Shown one piece after another: positions 6,965 to 14,718 of a stretch of 23,265 bases of DNA (positions are counted from its first letter, which is position 1; every line of letters begins with the position of its first letter). The stretch covers positions 1-23,265 of the forward strand of contig JAFWLF010000090.1 of NCBI GenBank assembly GCA_017511185.1. Direction: 5' to 3'. Below the pieces are notes generated by a model. That model searched no databases. It saw only the letters and a list, made by a program, of their open reading frames with translations, and was not told the origin of the DNA. This stretch comes from RGIG5612 sp017511185. Lineage in GTDB: Bacteria; Bacillota; Clostridia; Lachnospirales; Lachnospiraceae. Position numbers and translations under genes: made by a program.

Positions 6965-8509
6965 ATGAACGTAACTTCTGAAATCCTTTTTTATTTATAT
7001 TCTGTAAAGTACCCGCTGATTCAGGAACATACGGGTCTTTTGAATCAGTCGGTCACATCCATTAAACGTCTGGTCCCGGGAGAAGGACCGGATAAAGAAG
7101 CGTTGTATATCCTGACGGTTGATGAGCTGAAACCGATTGAAGATGATGGCAGGTATCAGCATCTTTTGTTTGTTTCCCCTAAGGGAAAACTCCCACCTAA
7201 AAAATCGCTGCAGAAACTCAAAGGCAAAAACTACGCATTTACGAATGCATTCTATACAACCTACGAACTGCAAAACGTCCTGCTTACGATCTTTCATGAT
7301 CTTCTGCGGCAGGAAAATGAGCTCCTGCTGGCGGCGATGGATCCGGCACGGGCAGAAGAGGTTTTTTCGTTTGGCACAAAATGGTTTCCTTGGGAATATT
7401 CCATCGTGGATATTGATATGCGTCTTGTTTACCGTTCGGAGAATCTGCACAAGGTCATGGGCGGAGAAAAGGTGGACCGTATTCCGGCAGAGAGCATTGA
7501 AAGCCTGATCTTAAGTAAAGAGTTCCATGAAGCGGCGAAGAAGAAAGAGGTTTTCTATCAGTCGATGACGTTTAATGATCTGACGGCGATGGCAAGAAAT
7601 ATTCTGCCGGAAAACCAGTATGCAGGCCGTGTTGTCATGTTCCTGGAAGAGCCAAAGAAGAAGGCGCCAGCAGGAGCAGAAGAACTGTTTACGTTTTACA
7701 CTGACTGCATAATGGAGGCACTGCGGCGCAGCGGCAGGCTTTCCACAAGACCGCAGAACGATCCGCTCAGGGGACTTTGTCGTTCTCTTTTGAATCACGA
7801 AAGCATTCCAGATCATGGGATCCGTGAAGTGTTGCGACAGGCAGGATGGGAACAGGATCATTTTTATTCCGTGATCGATTTTCGCTTTCTTCCGGATTCT
7901 GTCTGGCAGACGCAGCTGGAAACAACGCTCCCATATCTGGCAGATGAATTGGAAAATGAGTGGCCGTATTCCTGTGCAGTCAATACAGGCCGGGAGATTC
8001 TTTTTGTTCTAAATCTTTCCTTGATGGAAATCGGACCAAACCTTTCTGGCCTGCATCAGCAGTTTGCATATTTCGTCAGAGATCATATTTGTCTTGCAGG
8101 TATCAGCCCGGTGTTCCGTGATTTTGCCAAAATGGCTGATGCTAAGGCTTGCGCGGAAGCTGCCTTAAAGATTGGACAGGAAAAGAATCCATATGTATGG
8201 TATTATCTGTTTGATGAATATCGGTTTGACTATATGAAAGAAACGCTGACCAATGCGCTTTCTCCGGACTTTCTTTCGCACCCTGCAAAAGAAATGCTGG
8301 ATGATTATGATAAGGAACATCACACGGAGCTTTCCAAAACACTGCAGGCATATCTGGATCATGACAGAAATATGACAACAGCTGCAGATGCGATCTATGT
8401 ACACCGCACAACATTTTGCAGGCGGATGGATCACATCCGGAAGATAACAGGAATCGATCTGGAAGATGCAGATACACTGATCCTGCTGGAACTGTCTTAC
8501 CGTATCTGA
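6965..8509 (+). CDS. PucR/CdaR-type helix-turn-helix transcriptional regulator
   Basis: A 514-residue cytoplasmic protein. The last 60 residues form a PucR-family C-terminal HTH: LQAYLDHDRNMTTAADAIYV, then HRTTFCRRMDHIRKITGIDL, then a final aliphatic helix (DADTLILLELS). This is the usual place and pattern for the family. The first 400 or so residues are not a recognised PucR N-terminal domain and probably form the sensory part; no membrane segment is seen. I chose ATG 6965 over the in-frame ATG 6935 because GGAGAG stands 7 nt before it. It is divergent from the decarboxylase-family gene, and nat follows after 65 nt on the same strand, so it may control either or both. The ligand is unknown. 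Confidence 0.83.
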   Translation: MNVTSEILFYLYSVKYPLIQEHTGLLNQSVTSIKRLVPGEGPDKEALYILTVDELKPIEDDGRYQHLLFVSPKGKLPPKKSLQKLKGKNYAFTNAFYTTYELQNVLLTIFHDLLRQENELLLAAMDPARAEEVFSFGTKWFPWEYSIVDIDMRLVYRSENLHKVMGGEKVDRIPAESIESLILSKEFHEAAKKKEVFYQSMTFNDLTAMARNILPENQYAGRVVMFLEEPKKKAPAGAEELFTFYTDCIMEALRRSGRLSTRPQNDPLRGLCRSLLNHESIPDHGIREVLRQAGWEQDHFYSVIDFRFLPDSVWQTQLETTLPYLADELENEWPYSCAVNTGREILFVLNLSLMEIGPNLSGLHQQFAYFVRDHICLAGISPVFRDFAKMADAKACAEAALKIGQEKNPYVWYYLFDEYRFDYMKETLTNALSPDFLSHPAKEMLDDYDKEHHTELSKTLQAYLDHDRNMTTAADAIYVHRTTFCRRMDHIRKITGIDLEDADTLILLELSYRI

Positions 8510-8574
8510 TGCAGAGAACAGTTTTAGCAGAGATTCCTGATATTTACAATTGATAAAAAGGGGAGATCGTTACA

Positions 8575-9357
8575 ATGAATAAACAACAAATAGATCAATA
8601 TCTCGAGCGGATCGGATTTTCAGGACCGATCAACCATGACGGCGAAACATTGGATCGGCTGATCTGGGCACATATTTCCACGGTTCCTTTTGAAAGCCTG
8701 GATCTTCATGAATACGGGATCGTACCATCTTTGAACGTGGATGATCTATTTGAAAAATTTGTCGTAAAAAGGCGCGGAGGCTACTGCTTTGAGCAGAATA
8801 CTTTGTTTGGGCAGCTGCTTAATGATCTTGGCTTCCCAACCTTTGGCACGGTCGTCCGCCTGCTTAGACCGGGAGCTCCGCTGTTTCCATATTCCCATAA
8901 GGGTCTGGTATCAGAGGCCGAGGGAAAACAATGGTATTGTGATGTGGGGTTTGGCGGACCGGGACCGAAAGGCGTAGTAGAGATCCGAAACGGAGAACAG
9001 GTCGTTGGAGGAGTGACCTTCCGCGGAACAATTCGTTCGGATGATTTTCTGATCGAACGGAAAACAGATGATGGCTGGGTTGAAACAATGTATTTTGCAC
9101 CGCGGCCGATCGAGCCGGTCGATTTTGAACCACTCAATTTCTATTGTGCACTGCAGCCAAATTCAGGGTTCCGTCTTAACCGCATCGTAAATCTGACACT
9201 TCCTAACGGCAGCAAGGTATTGAGCGACAAACACTTCACGCTGCGAAGGGGCGATGTGACGATCGAGAAAAATGTGGAAACTCCGGAAGAACTGGAAGAA
9301 TTGCTGCGCGATGAATTTGGGATCGTCATGCATATCCCGCGCGGAAAGAAATTCTGA
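8575..9357 (+). CDS. nat: Arylamine N-acetyltransferase
   Basis: A 260-residue cytosolic enzyme that transfers acetyl (or another acyl) groups from CoA to arylamines and hydrazines through a cysteine thioester. The full catalytic triad is visible: Cys71 in RRGGYCFEQN, His108 in YSHKGL and Asp123 in YCDVGFGG. These match the family's Cys-His-Asp at about 69, 107 and 122. The N-terminal helical part includes AHISTVPFESLDLH, also typical. The ribosome site is ggggag with 9 nt spacing. It lies 65 nt after the PucR-type regulator and 21 nt before a secreted protein gene, so it may be read with both. Gut bacterial members can act on aromatic amine drugs, but the native substrate is unknown. Confidence 0.93.
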   Translation: MNKQQIDQYLERIGFSGPINHDGETLDRLIWAHISTVPFESLDLHEYGIVPSLNVDDLFEKFVVKRRGGYCFEQNTLFGQLLNDLGFPTFGTVVRLLRPGAPLFPYSHKGLVSEAEGKQWYCDVGFGGPGPKGVVEIRNGEQVVGGVTFRGTIRSDDFLIERKTDDGWVETMYFAPRPIEPVDFEPLNFYCALQPNSGFRLNRIVNLTLPNGSKVLSDKHFTLRRGDVTIEKNVETPEELEELLRDEFGIVMHIPRGKKF

Positions 9358-9378
9358 TCAAGTGTTTTATAGAAGAAA

Positions 9379-10152
9379 ATGAGAGAAATGAAAATGAGAA
9401 AAAGTATCATAGCGTCTGTTATATCTGCATTGGTCCTGCTTTTGATGTTTGCAGGAACCGCGAAAGCTGCCTTTCAGTATGAGCATGATCCGATGCAGAA
9501 TCCGGATGCGGCAGCAGATATTATTGTGAACCCGGATGCTGTTTACGGGTATTCTCCAAACCCGGATTCCGGGAGCCTGCGGGATTATGCTGTCTATGAC
9601 TGGTCGGATCCGGAGCTTGTAGCAGCTGGAAAGAAAGACCGGGAAGAATATCATGCCAGCGTGCAGGAATTGTATGATAAACTGCATGAGATGCAGGAAG
9701 CCGGATACGAGATAGAGGAGATTGCAAGGGTCATTTCCACACGCAGGAATGAGATCCGCCTGGAAGCATATAAAGATGATCCGGAAGGATTGGAAATTGT
9801 CAAAAAAAGGAATCTGGAACAATATGGAAACGAATTGGGGCCAACACCGGATTCTTTGTTTGAAAAATATGGGTCCTGGGAGACGGTAATTAAAAAAGCC
9901 TTCAGTAGCAATCCGGGAATGGATGCCTGCCTGGGTTTATATGACGTGATGTATGATACCTATTTGCTCCCGGACGAAGCGGAAGAAGAAACGATTCCGG
10001 TTCCGGATGAAGAAGAGACAGTTCCTGCAGAAAATGATATCCCGAAGACAGGCGATAACAACGCCCCAGTGGCTGAACTGGTGCTGCTTTCTCTTTCCGT
10101 CTCTATTCTGGGAGCAGGGTTGTTCTTTGGAAGAAAAATAACAAAAGAGTGA
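9379..10152 (+). CDS. Secreted protein with an IPKTG sortase-type anchor
   Basis: A 257-residue protein. The first 30 residues are a signal peptide: basic MREMKMRKS, a hydrophobic core, and a likely cut after GTAKA. The mature part is acidic and helical, with repeated NPD motifs near the start (QNPDAAAD, VNPDAV, PNPDSG) and a long charged middle. The C-terminus is a wall-sorting signal: IPKTG at 221-225, a hydrophobic stretch, then GRKITKE. The leucine of LPxTG is replaced by isoleucine, a variant known for some sortases. I do not recognise a domain and assign no function. The start is uncertain: ATG 9388 and ATG 9394 are in frame, and gagag stands 8 nt before 9394. The gene starts 21 nt after nat; its stop codon lies in a hairpin shared with the convergent thioesterase gene. 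Confidence 0.82.
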   Translation: MREMKMRKSIIASVISALVLLLMFAGTAKAAFQYEHDPMQNPDAAADIIVNPDAVYGYSPNPDSGSLRDYAVYDWSDPELVAAGKKDREEYHASVQELYDKLHEMQEAGYEIEEIARVISTRRNEIRLEAYKDDPEGLEIVKKRNLEQYGNELGPTPDSLFEKYGSWETVIKKAFSSNPGMDACLGLYDVMYDTYLLPDEAEEETIPVPDEEETVPAENDIPKTGDNNAPVAELVLLSLSVSILGAGLFFGRKITKE

Positions 10153-10174
10153 CAAAAGATTATTCTTTTGTCAC
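10149..10174. terminator. Bidirectional hairpin shared by two convergent genes
   Basis: A perfect 10-bp stem: gtgacaaaag (10149-10158) and cttttgtcac (10165-10174), loop of 6 nt. The stop codons of the plus-strand gene (10150-10152) and the minus-strand gene (10171-10173) both lie inside the stem. T-runs are short, so efficiency is uncertain. Confidence 0.6.
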
Positions 10175-10584
10175 CCGATATTCGCTTTCATGATGTCGTT
10201 TGCATCCGGCATCCGCTTTTTCAAAGTCAGTGGCATGCGGGTCTGCTCATCAATAAAGCAATGGCTTGTAAAACCTTCTGCGATGAGAGCTTCATCGCAG
10301 CCGCGATAGATCTGATATTCATATTTCATTCGCGCTCCATTGTACTCTGTCATCTTAACATCCGCACAGAGCTCATCGCCATATTTCAGAGTCTGGTGAT
10401 ATCTGACATAAGCATCTACCTGAGGAATCAGGATACCGGCATCCTCTATTACTGTATAGGGGATGCCGATTTTATCCATAAAGAACAGCCTGGCTTCTTC
10501 AAAGATCCTCAAATAATTGGAGTTATGGACGATTGCCATTTTATCTGTTTCGTAGTAAAAAACTTGTCTGCAGTAGCGTTCCAT
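10171..10584 (-). CDS. Hotdog-fold acyl-CoA thioesterase (YbgC/FadM type)
   Basis: A 137-residue soluble protein of the 4-hydroxybenzoyl-CoA thioesterase/YbgC family, which hydrolyses acyl-CoA to free acid and CoA. The N-terminal signature is VFYYETDKMAIVHNSNYLRIFEEAR. It contains the expected catalytic Asp14 in ETD, the HNSNY segment that forms the active-site helix, and the family glutamate in EEAR. The length is normal. The ribosome site is AGAGG with 6 nt spacing and overlaps the end of the ligase gene; 9 nt separate the two genes, so they are co-transcribed. Pairing with an acyl-CoA ligase suggests control of one acyl-CoA pool. The acyl chain cannot be told. Confidence 0.87.
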   Translation of the reverse strand: MERYCRQVFYYETDKMAIVHNSNYLRIFEEARLFFMDKIGIPYTVIEDAGILIPQVDAYVRYHQTLKYGDELCADVKMTEYNGARMKYEYQIYRGCDEALIAEGFTSHCFIDEQTRMPLTLKKRMPDANDIMKANIG

Positions 10585-10593
10585 TTTGAACCT

Positions 10594-12435
10594 CTATTTC
10601 ATAGCCAGCTTCAGAAGGCCGTTTTCCATATCCGTCATTGCCATTTCTTTTACCAGATAATGCTGCAGTTTTCCGGTCGCAGTCATCGGCAGTTCTTTTA
10701 CAAAACGATAATAACGTGGTCTCTTATAGCCGGAGAGCAGATCTGATGAATTGCAGTGTTCGACCAGATCACCGACGGTAAGGGAATCATCTTCCGGAAC
10801 GATATAAGCAACAACAGCCTCTCCACGGACAGCATCCGGAATACCGGTAACAGCAGAAGCAGCCACCTTCGGATGTGTATTGATCGCTTCTTCGATGATT
10901 GGCGGGTAAATGTTTTCGCCGCCGGAGATGATCATATCGTCTTTTCTTCCGGAGATCGTGATGAAATGATTCTTATCCCAGGTTGCAAGGTCGCCGGTGT
11001 ACATCCAGCCTTTATAAAACTTATTGGCTTCTTCTTCCGGATTGTTATAGTAGCAGTAAGAGGACTTTGGTGTGCGGATGATGACTTCGCCAGTCTCACT
11101 TTCATCCGTAGCAGCCAGATCATCAGGTTCGCTCTTCTTGCCTTCTACATATTTGACAACACGTACGTCATCGTCTGTGCAGGACTTGCCTGCAGTACCT
11201 GCCATTTCCGGAAGGTCATACGGACGCAGGAACGTGTTCCAGAATGTTTCTGTTGTTCCGTATCCGTTGAACAGATTTGGAGATAAGACTTCGTGTACTT
11301 TTAAGCAGTCAGCGCGTTCAAACGGGGCACCCATTGTGATGATGCCGCGCAGGCTGGACAGATCTGCTTTGTATTTTTCCTGATGGCGAACAAGCATCTT
11401 GATGATAGAAGGAACGCCGATCAGGAATGTGATCTTATATTTTTCCACATATTTCAAAGCCAGAAGACTCTGGAAGGTCTTCATGATAACGACCGTTGCG
11501 CCTGCATAGAGAGTTGGGCACGGACCGCCGGAATGGATACCGCCGCGGTGGAACCACGGGGTGGTGTTGATCGTGCTGTCTGTCGGATTCATCGGGAAAT
11601 GCATCATGACATCGTGCGCACTCATTACTTCATTGGCGTTATACAGCGGAACTCCTTTTGGCTTTCCGGTCGTGCCGGAAGTGTAAAGACGCATTGCCTC
11701 ATCATACATATTTGGAACGTAGTCCGTGATCGGCTCACTTTCCGGATAGCCATTCAGGAAATCTGCAAACCGCTGATGTCCTTCCGGCAGATCACCATCT
11801 CCAACCATCAGAATAAGCTGCGGTTTTTCCTCTGCTGCCTGCAGTGCTTTGAAAGCGATATCCTTGTTGGCGCCGTCATAGATATAAACTTTTGGACGGC
11901 TGAGATTTAGGCAGACGGTAGTCTCACCTGGCGAGAAGTTGTAGTTAGCCGGACTGTTAACAGCGCCAAGCTTCTGTGGAGCCAGATAGCAGTACAGATA
12001 TTCCAGACTGTTTGGAAGCTGGTATAAAACAACATCTTTATAGCCGATTCCCTGATCGTTCAGGGCGTTGGCAAATTGGTTGACTATTTTATTCAGCTCG
12101 GAATAAGACAGGACGGTTTCAGACAGCGGGTCGATGACTGCAGTTTTATCTGCAAAACGACGGACATTTCTCATGAAACCTTTGATGTAAGTCATATCCT
12201 CTTCAAACACTTCCTGGAACATGGATTTTTTGCTCTTGGAGACATGGCCCGTCAGCTCATCCAGGGAAATGCCCAGCACATCCGCCATTTTTTCCGCATA
12301 GGAAACGGTTGGCTCGGAATTAGTGGTGCAGTATTTTTTGATCATGTTATAGGTGATGCCGGTCTCGTTTGCGAGAGAAGTGATCGACATGCCCTTTTCA
12401 TTTAAGATCTTTGTTAATCGTTCTCCGAAATTCAT
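10594..12435 (-). CDS. XRE-type HTH domain fused to an AMP-forming acyl-CoA ligase
   Basis: A 613-residue protein. Residues 3-62 are a Cro/C1 (XRE) helix-turn-helix: FGERLTKILNEKGMSITSLA, then GITYNMIKKY, ending LGISLDELTG. After a short linker, residues 75-610 are a complete AMP-forming acyl-CoA synthetase: phosphate loop YTSGTTGKPKG (251-261), GYGTTE (391-396), YTGDLA (479-484), hinge GRKDDMIISGGENIYP (496-511), catalytic Lys589 in TATGKLQ. All catalytic motifs are intact, so it should activate a carboxylic acid with ATP and CoA. The usual family member lacks the HTH. The start is firm: AGGAGG lies 6 nt before ATG and the HTH begins at residue 3. It leads an operon with a thioesterase. I infer a bifunctional enzyme-regulator, perhaps autoregulatory. 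Confidence 0.92.
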   Translation of the reverse strand: MNFGERLTKILNEKGMSITSLANETGITYNMIKKYCTTNSEPTVSYAEKMADVLGISLDELTGHVSKSKKSMFQEVFEEDMTYIKGFMRNVRRFADKTAVIDPLSETVLSYSELNKIVNQFANALNDQGIGYKDVVLYQLPNSLEYLYCYLAPQKLGAVNSPANYNFSPGETTVCLNLSRPKVYIYDGANKDIAFKALQAAEEKPQLILMVGDGDLPEGHQRFADFLNGYPESEPITDYVPNMYDEAMRLYTSGTTGKPKGVPLYNANEVMSAHDVMMHFPMNPTDSTINTTPWFHRGGIHSGGPCPTLYAGATVVIMKTFQSLLALKYVEKYKITFLIGVPSIIKMLVRHQEKYKADLSSLRGIITMGAPFERADCLKVHEVLSPNLFNGYGTTETFWNTFLRPYDLPEMAGTAGKSCTDDDVRVVKYVEGKKSEPDDLAATDESETGEVIIRTPKSSYCYYNNPEEEANKFYKGWMYTGDLATWDKNHFITISGRKDDMIISGGENIYPPIIEEAINTHPKVAASAVTGIPDAVRGEAVVAYIVPEDDSLTVGDLVEHCNSSDLLSGYKRPRYYRFVKELPMTATGKLQHYLVKEMAMTDMENGLLKLAMK

Positions 12436-12456
12436 AAAGAACCTCCTAATTGAAAT

Positions 12457-12500
12457 TTACACTATTGTTCAGGTTTGTTAAGCATAAATGATTGCACTAT
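12457..12500. promoter_or_regulatory. Direct repeat flanking the start site of the HTH-ligase gene
   Basis: Two copies of TTRCACTAT on the plus strand, at 12457-12465 and 12492-12500, 35 bp apart. One lies inside the -35/-10 spacer, the other just downstream of the predicted transcription start. This arrangement suits repression, possibly by the gene's own HTH domain, but is unproven. Confidence 0.35.
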
Positions 12501-12509
12501 ATTTGTAAA
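12481..12509 (-). promoter_or_regulatory. Sigma-A-type promoter of the HTH-ligase operon
   Basis: On the minus strand: TTTACA (complement of 12504-12509), 17-nt spacer, TATGCT (complement of 12481-12486). The predicted start is near 12474, leaving a leader of about 39 nt with the AGGAGG site. Confidence 0.55.
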
Positions 12510-12510
12510 C

Positions 12511-12541
12511 AGAAAAATAGTTCAGCAAAATGCTGAACTAT
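12511..12541 (-). terminator. Terminator of the proBAC operon
   Basis: A perfect 11-bp stem: atagttcagca (12517-12527) and tgctgaactat (12531-12541), loop of 3 nt. On the minus strand a T-run follows (complement of 12513-12517). It is 55 nt after the proC stop codon and just before the next gene's promoter. Confidence 0.82.
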
Positions 12542-12595
12542 AATTCACTTTTTTAATTATAAATTGTTTGAATCGAGATATCCTGAAGAGATCGG

Positions 12596-13384
12596 TCAGA
12601 TCAGTTTTTTCGATTTTTCAAAAGCTGCCCGGAGTGCTGCAACAGCTGCATCGTGGAAACCGGCGTCTTCTAATACTTTAACACCTTCGATCGTTGTGCC
12701 GCCCGGCGAGCAGACATTCTGCTTCAGCTCTTCTGGTTCTTTATCAGATTGGAGAGCCAGTTCTGCAGCACCTGCCATTGTCAGCTTAGCATACAGAAGT
12801 GCTTTGTCGCGAGGAACGCCAAGGGCAACCGCGCCGTCTGCTAATGCATCGATGAACATGTACATATAAGCCGGTCCGCATCCAGTAAGGGTGCCGCCCG
12901 TTTCGATCATTTGCTCTTCCACGTCATCCAGCACACCGGCAGGGGCAAGATCAGCGAGGACCTGCTCCAGAACATCTGCCTGTACTTCTACAGAAGTATG
13001 ATACATGATCACACCTTTGCCCACAGCAACAGGGGTGTTTGGGAGGATGCGGATGACCGGGAGAGAGTCATCTCCGGCCAGTTCTTTCACGCGGGCAATG
13101 GAAACGCCTGCCATCATTGAGATCAGGGTTGGACGTTTTTTCTTGATCCTTGCCTGCAGCGGTTTCAGAACTTCTTCGGCCATCTGTGGTTTTACGCCTA
13201 AAAAGACGGTTTCGCACTGACCGATCACGTATTCATTATTCCCGCAAGCTACACCCAGCTCTGCAGCCAGGTTTGCAGCTTTTTTCTCATCCGCATCTGC
13301 AAGCAGGATATTTTTTGTGGAGTTCGCCATTGCTTTTGCGATAGCGCCGCCCATATTTCCGCAGCCGATAAATCCGTATCTCAT
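12596..13384 (-). CDS. proC: Pyrroline-5-carboxylate reductase
   Basis: A 262-residue cytosolic enzyme that reduces pyrroline-5-carboxylate to proline with NAD(P)H, the last step of proline synthesis. The N-terminal Rossmann loop GCGNMG is at residues 7-12 (in MRYGFIGCGNMGGAIAKAM). The family dimer/active-site segment follows late: GGTLTGCGPAYMYMFIDALA and VCSPGGTTIEGVKVLE. I chose ATG 13384 over the in-frame ATG 13420 because GGAGG lies 5 nt upstream and the Rossmann strand should begin at once. It is the last gene of proB-proA-proC, 53 nt after proA, and a hairpin terminator follows. Confidence 0.96.
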   Translation of the reverse strand: MRYGFIGCGNMGGAIAKAMANSTKNILLADADEKKAANLAAELGVACGNNEYVIGQCETVFLGVKPQMAEEVLKPLQARIKKKRPTLISMMAGVSIARVKELAGDDSLPVIRILPNTPVAVGKGVIMYHTSVEVQADVLEQVLADLAPAGVLDDVEEQMIETGGTLTGCGPAYMYMFIDALADGAVALGVPRDKALLYAKLTMAGAAELALQSDKEPEELKQNVCSPGGTTIEGVKVLEDAGFHDAAVAALRAAFEKSKKLI

Positions 13385-13437
13385 GATTGCCTCCATTCCA
13401 AATGCCACTTTCTGTGACATCGTTTTGTTATTGCTGA

Positions 13438-14694
13438 TTACCGAATATGTCCGTTTCCGGTAATGACATATTTATAAGTATTCATTTCTCTAAGGCCCAT
13501 TGGTCCTCTGGCATGAAGTTTTTGTGTGGAGATGCCGATCTCGCATCCCAGGCCAAATTCACCGCCGTCTGTAAACCGAGTGGAAGCGTTGACATAAACA
13601 GCAGCGCTGTCCACAAATCGTGTGAAGGTTTCTGCAGCTGCAGCATTCTCTGTTACGATGGCATCGCTGTGTCCGGTAGAGTGGATGCGGATATGTTCCA
13701 CAGCCTCTTCTACGGAGCTTACGCATTTTACTGCCAGGATGTAATCCAGAAATTCTGTATCAAAATCCTGTTCTTTGGCTGGAGTGCCCGGGATGAACTG
13801 TGCAGCCATGTCATCTAACCGCAGTTCCACCGGAACCAGACCGCTTTCTTCACGCTCATCTACCAGCACTTTTTTCAGCCTTGGCAGAAGTTCGCCCGCC
13901 ACTTCTTTATGCACCAGGAGGACTTCTTCTGCGTTGCAGACACTCGGCCGGCTGGTTTTGGCATTGTTAATGATTTTGACCGCTTTTTCCAGATCCGCAT
14001 CTTTATCTACATAGACATGGCAGATGCCGGTACCGGTCTCGATGCATGGAACAGTTGCGTTTGTGACACAGGCACGGATCAGTCCTGCACCGCCGCGCGG
14101 GATCAGAAGGTCCACATATTCCGGTGATGTCATCAGTTCATTGGCACTGTCACGGGAAGTATCTTCCACCAGATTGATGGCTGCCTCATTGACGCCCGCT
14201 TTCTCCAGGCCTTCTTTCATAGCCTGAATGATTGCTGTGGCGCTCTGATGTGCTTCTTTGCCGCATCGAAGAACGCAGACATTGCCGCTTTTTAATGTCA
14301 GCGCAGCAGCATCTGCTGTCACGTTTGGACGGCTTTCATAAATGATCGCAATTACGCCAATAGGAACAGAAATCTTTTTGATATCCAGCCCTTCCTGCGG
14401 CATGGTCTCTTCCATGACACGTCCGACCGGATCGGGCAGAGCGACGACATCGCGGATCCCGTCTGCCATAGAGGCGATCCGCGCCGCGTTCAGCAGCAGC
14501 CGGTCTAACATTACATCAGAAATAGTGCCTTTGGCAGCTTCCATATCTTTCTGGTTTGCGGCGAGGATGTCTTCCGTATGAACAACCAACGCATCTGCCA
14601 TTTCCAACAGGGCAGCATTTTTCACCTCGGTACCAAGAGCGGCAACCTCACCTGCGATCTGTTTTGCATTCTGCAGCATTGCTTTTGTTTCCAT
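13438..14694 (-). CDS. proA: Glutamate-5-semialdehyde dehydrogenase (gamma-glutamyl phosphate reductase)
   Basis: A 418-residue cytosolic enzyme that reduces gamma-glutamyl phosphate with NADPH, the second step of proline synthesis. It has an aldehyde-dehydrogenase fold. The catalytic cysteine is Cys253 in SRPSVCNAEE. Family motifs VPIGVIAIIYESRPNVTAD and LIPRGGAGLI are present, and the C-terminal block ends RGPMGLREMNTYKY. The length is normal. ATG 14694 is preferred over the in-frame ATG 14712 because aaagga lies 6 nt upstream. The gene starts 24 nt after proB, whose product is unstable and is normally passed straight to ProA. Confidence 0.96.
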   Translation of the reverse strand: METKAMLQNAKQIAGEVAALGTEVKNAALLEMADALVVHTEDILAANQKDMEAAKGTISDVMLDRLLLNAARIASMADGIRDVVALPDPVGRVMEETMPQEGLDIKKISVPIGVIAIIYESRPNVTADAAALTLKSGNVCVLRCGKEAHQSATAIIQAMKEGLEKAGVNEAAINLVEDTSRDSANELMTSPEYVDLLIPRGGAGLIRACVTNATVPCIETGTGICHVYVDKDADLEKAVKIINNAKTSRPSVCNAEEVLLVHKEVAGELLPRLKKVLVDEREESGLVPVELRLDDMAAQFIPGTPAKEQDFDTEFLDYILAVKCVSSVEEAVEHIRIHSTGHSDAIVTENAAAAETFTRFVDSAAVYVNASTRFTDGGEFGLGCEIGISTQKLHARGPMGLREMNTYKYVITGNGHIR

Positions 14695-14718
14695 GTCTGA
14701 TCCTTTCAGCACGTGGCG

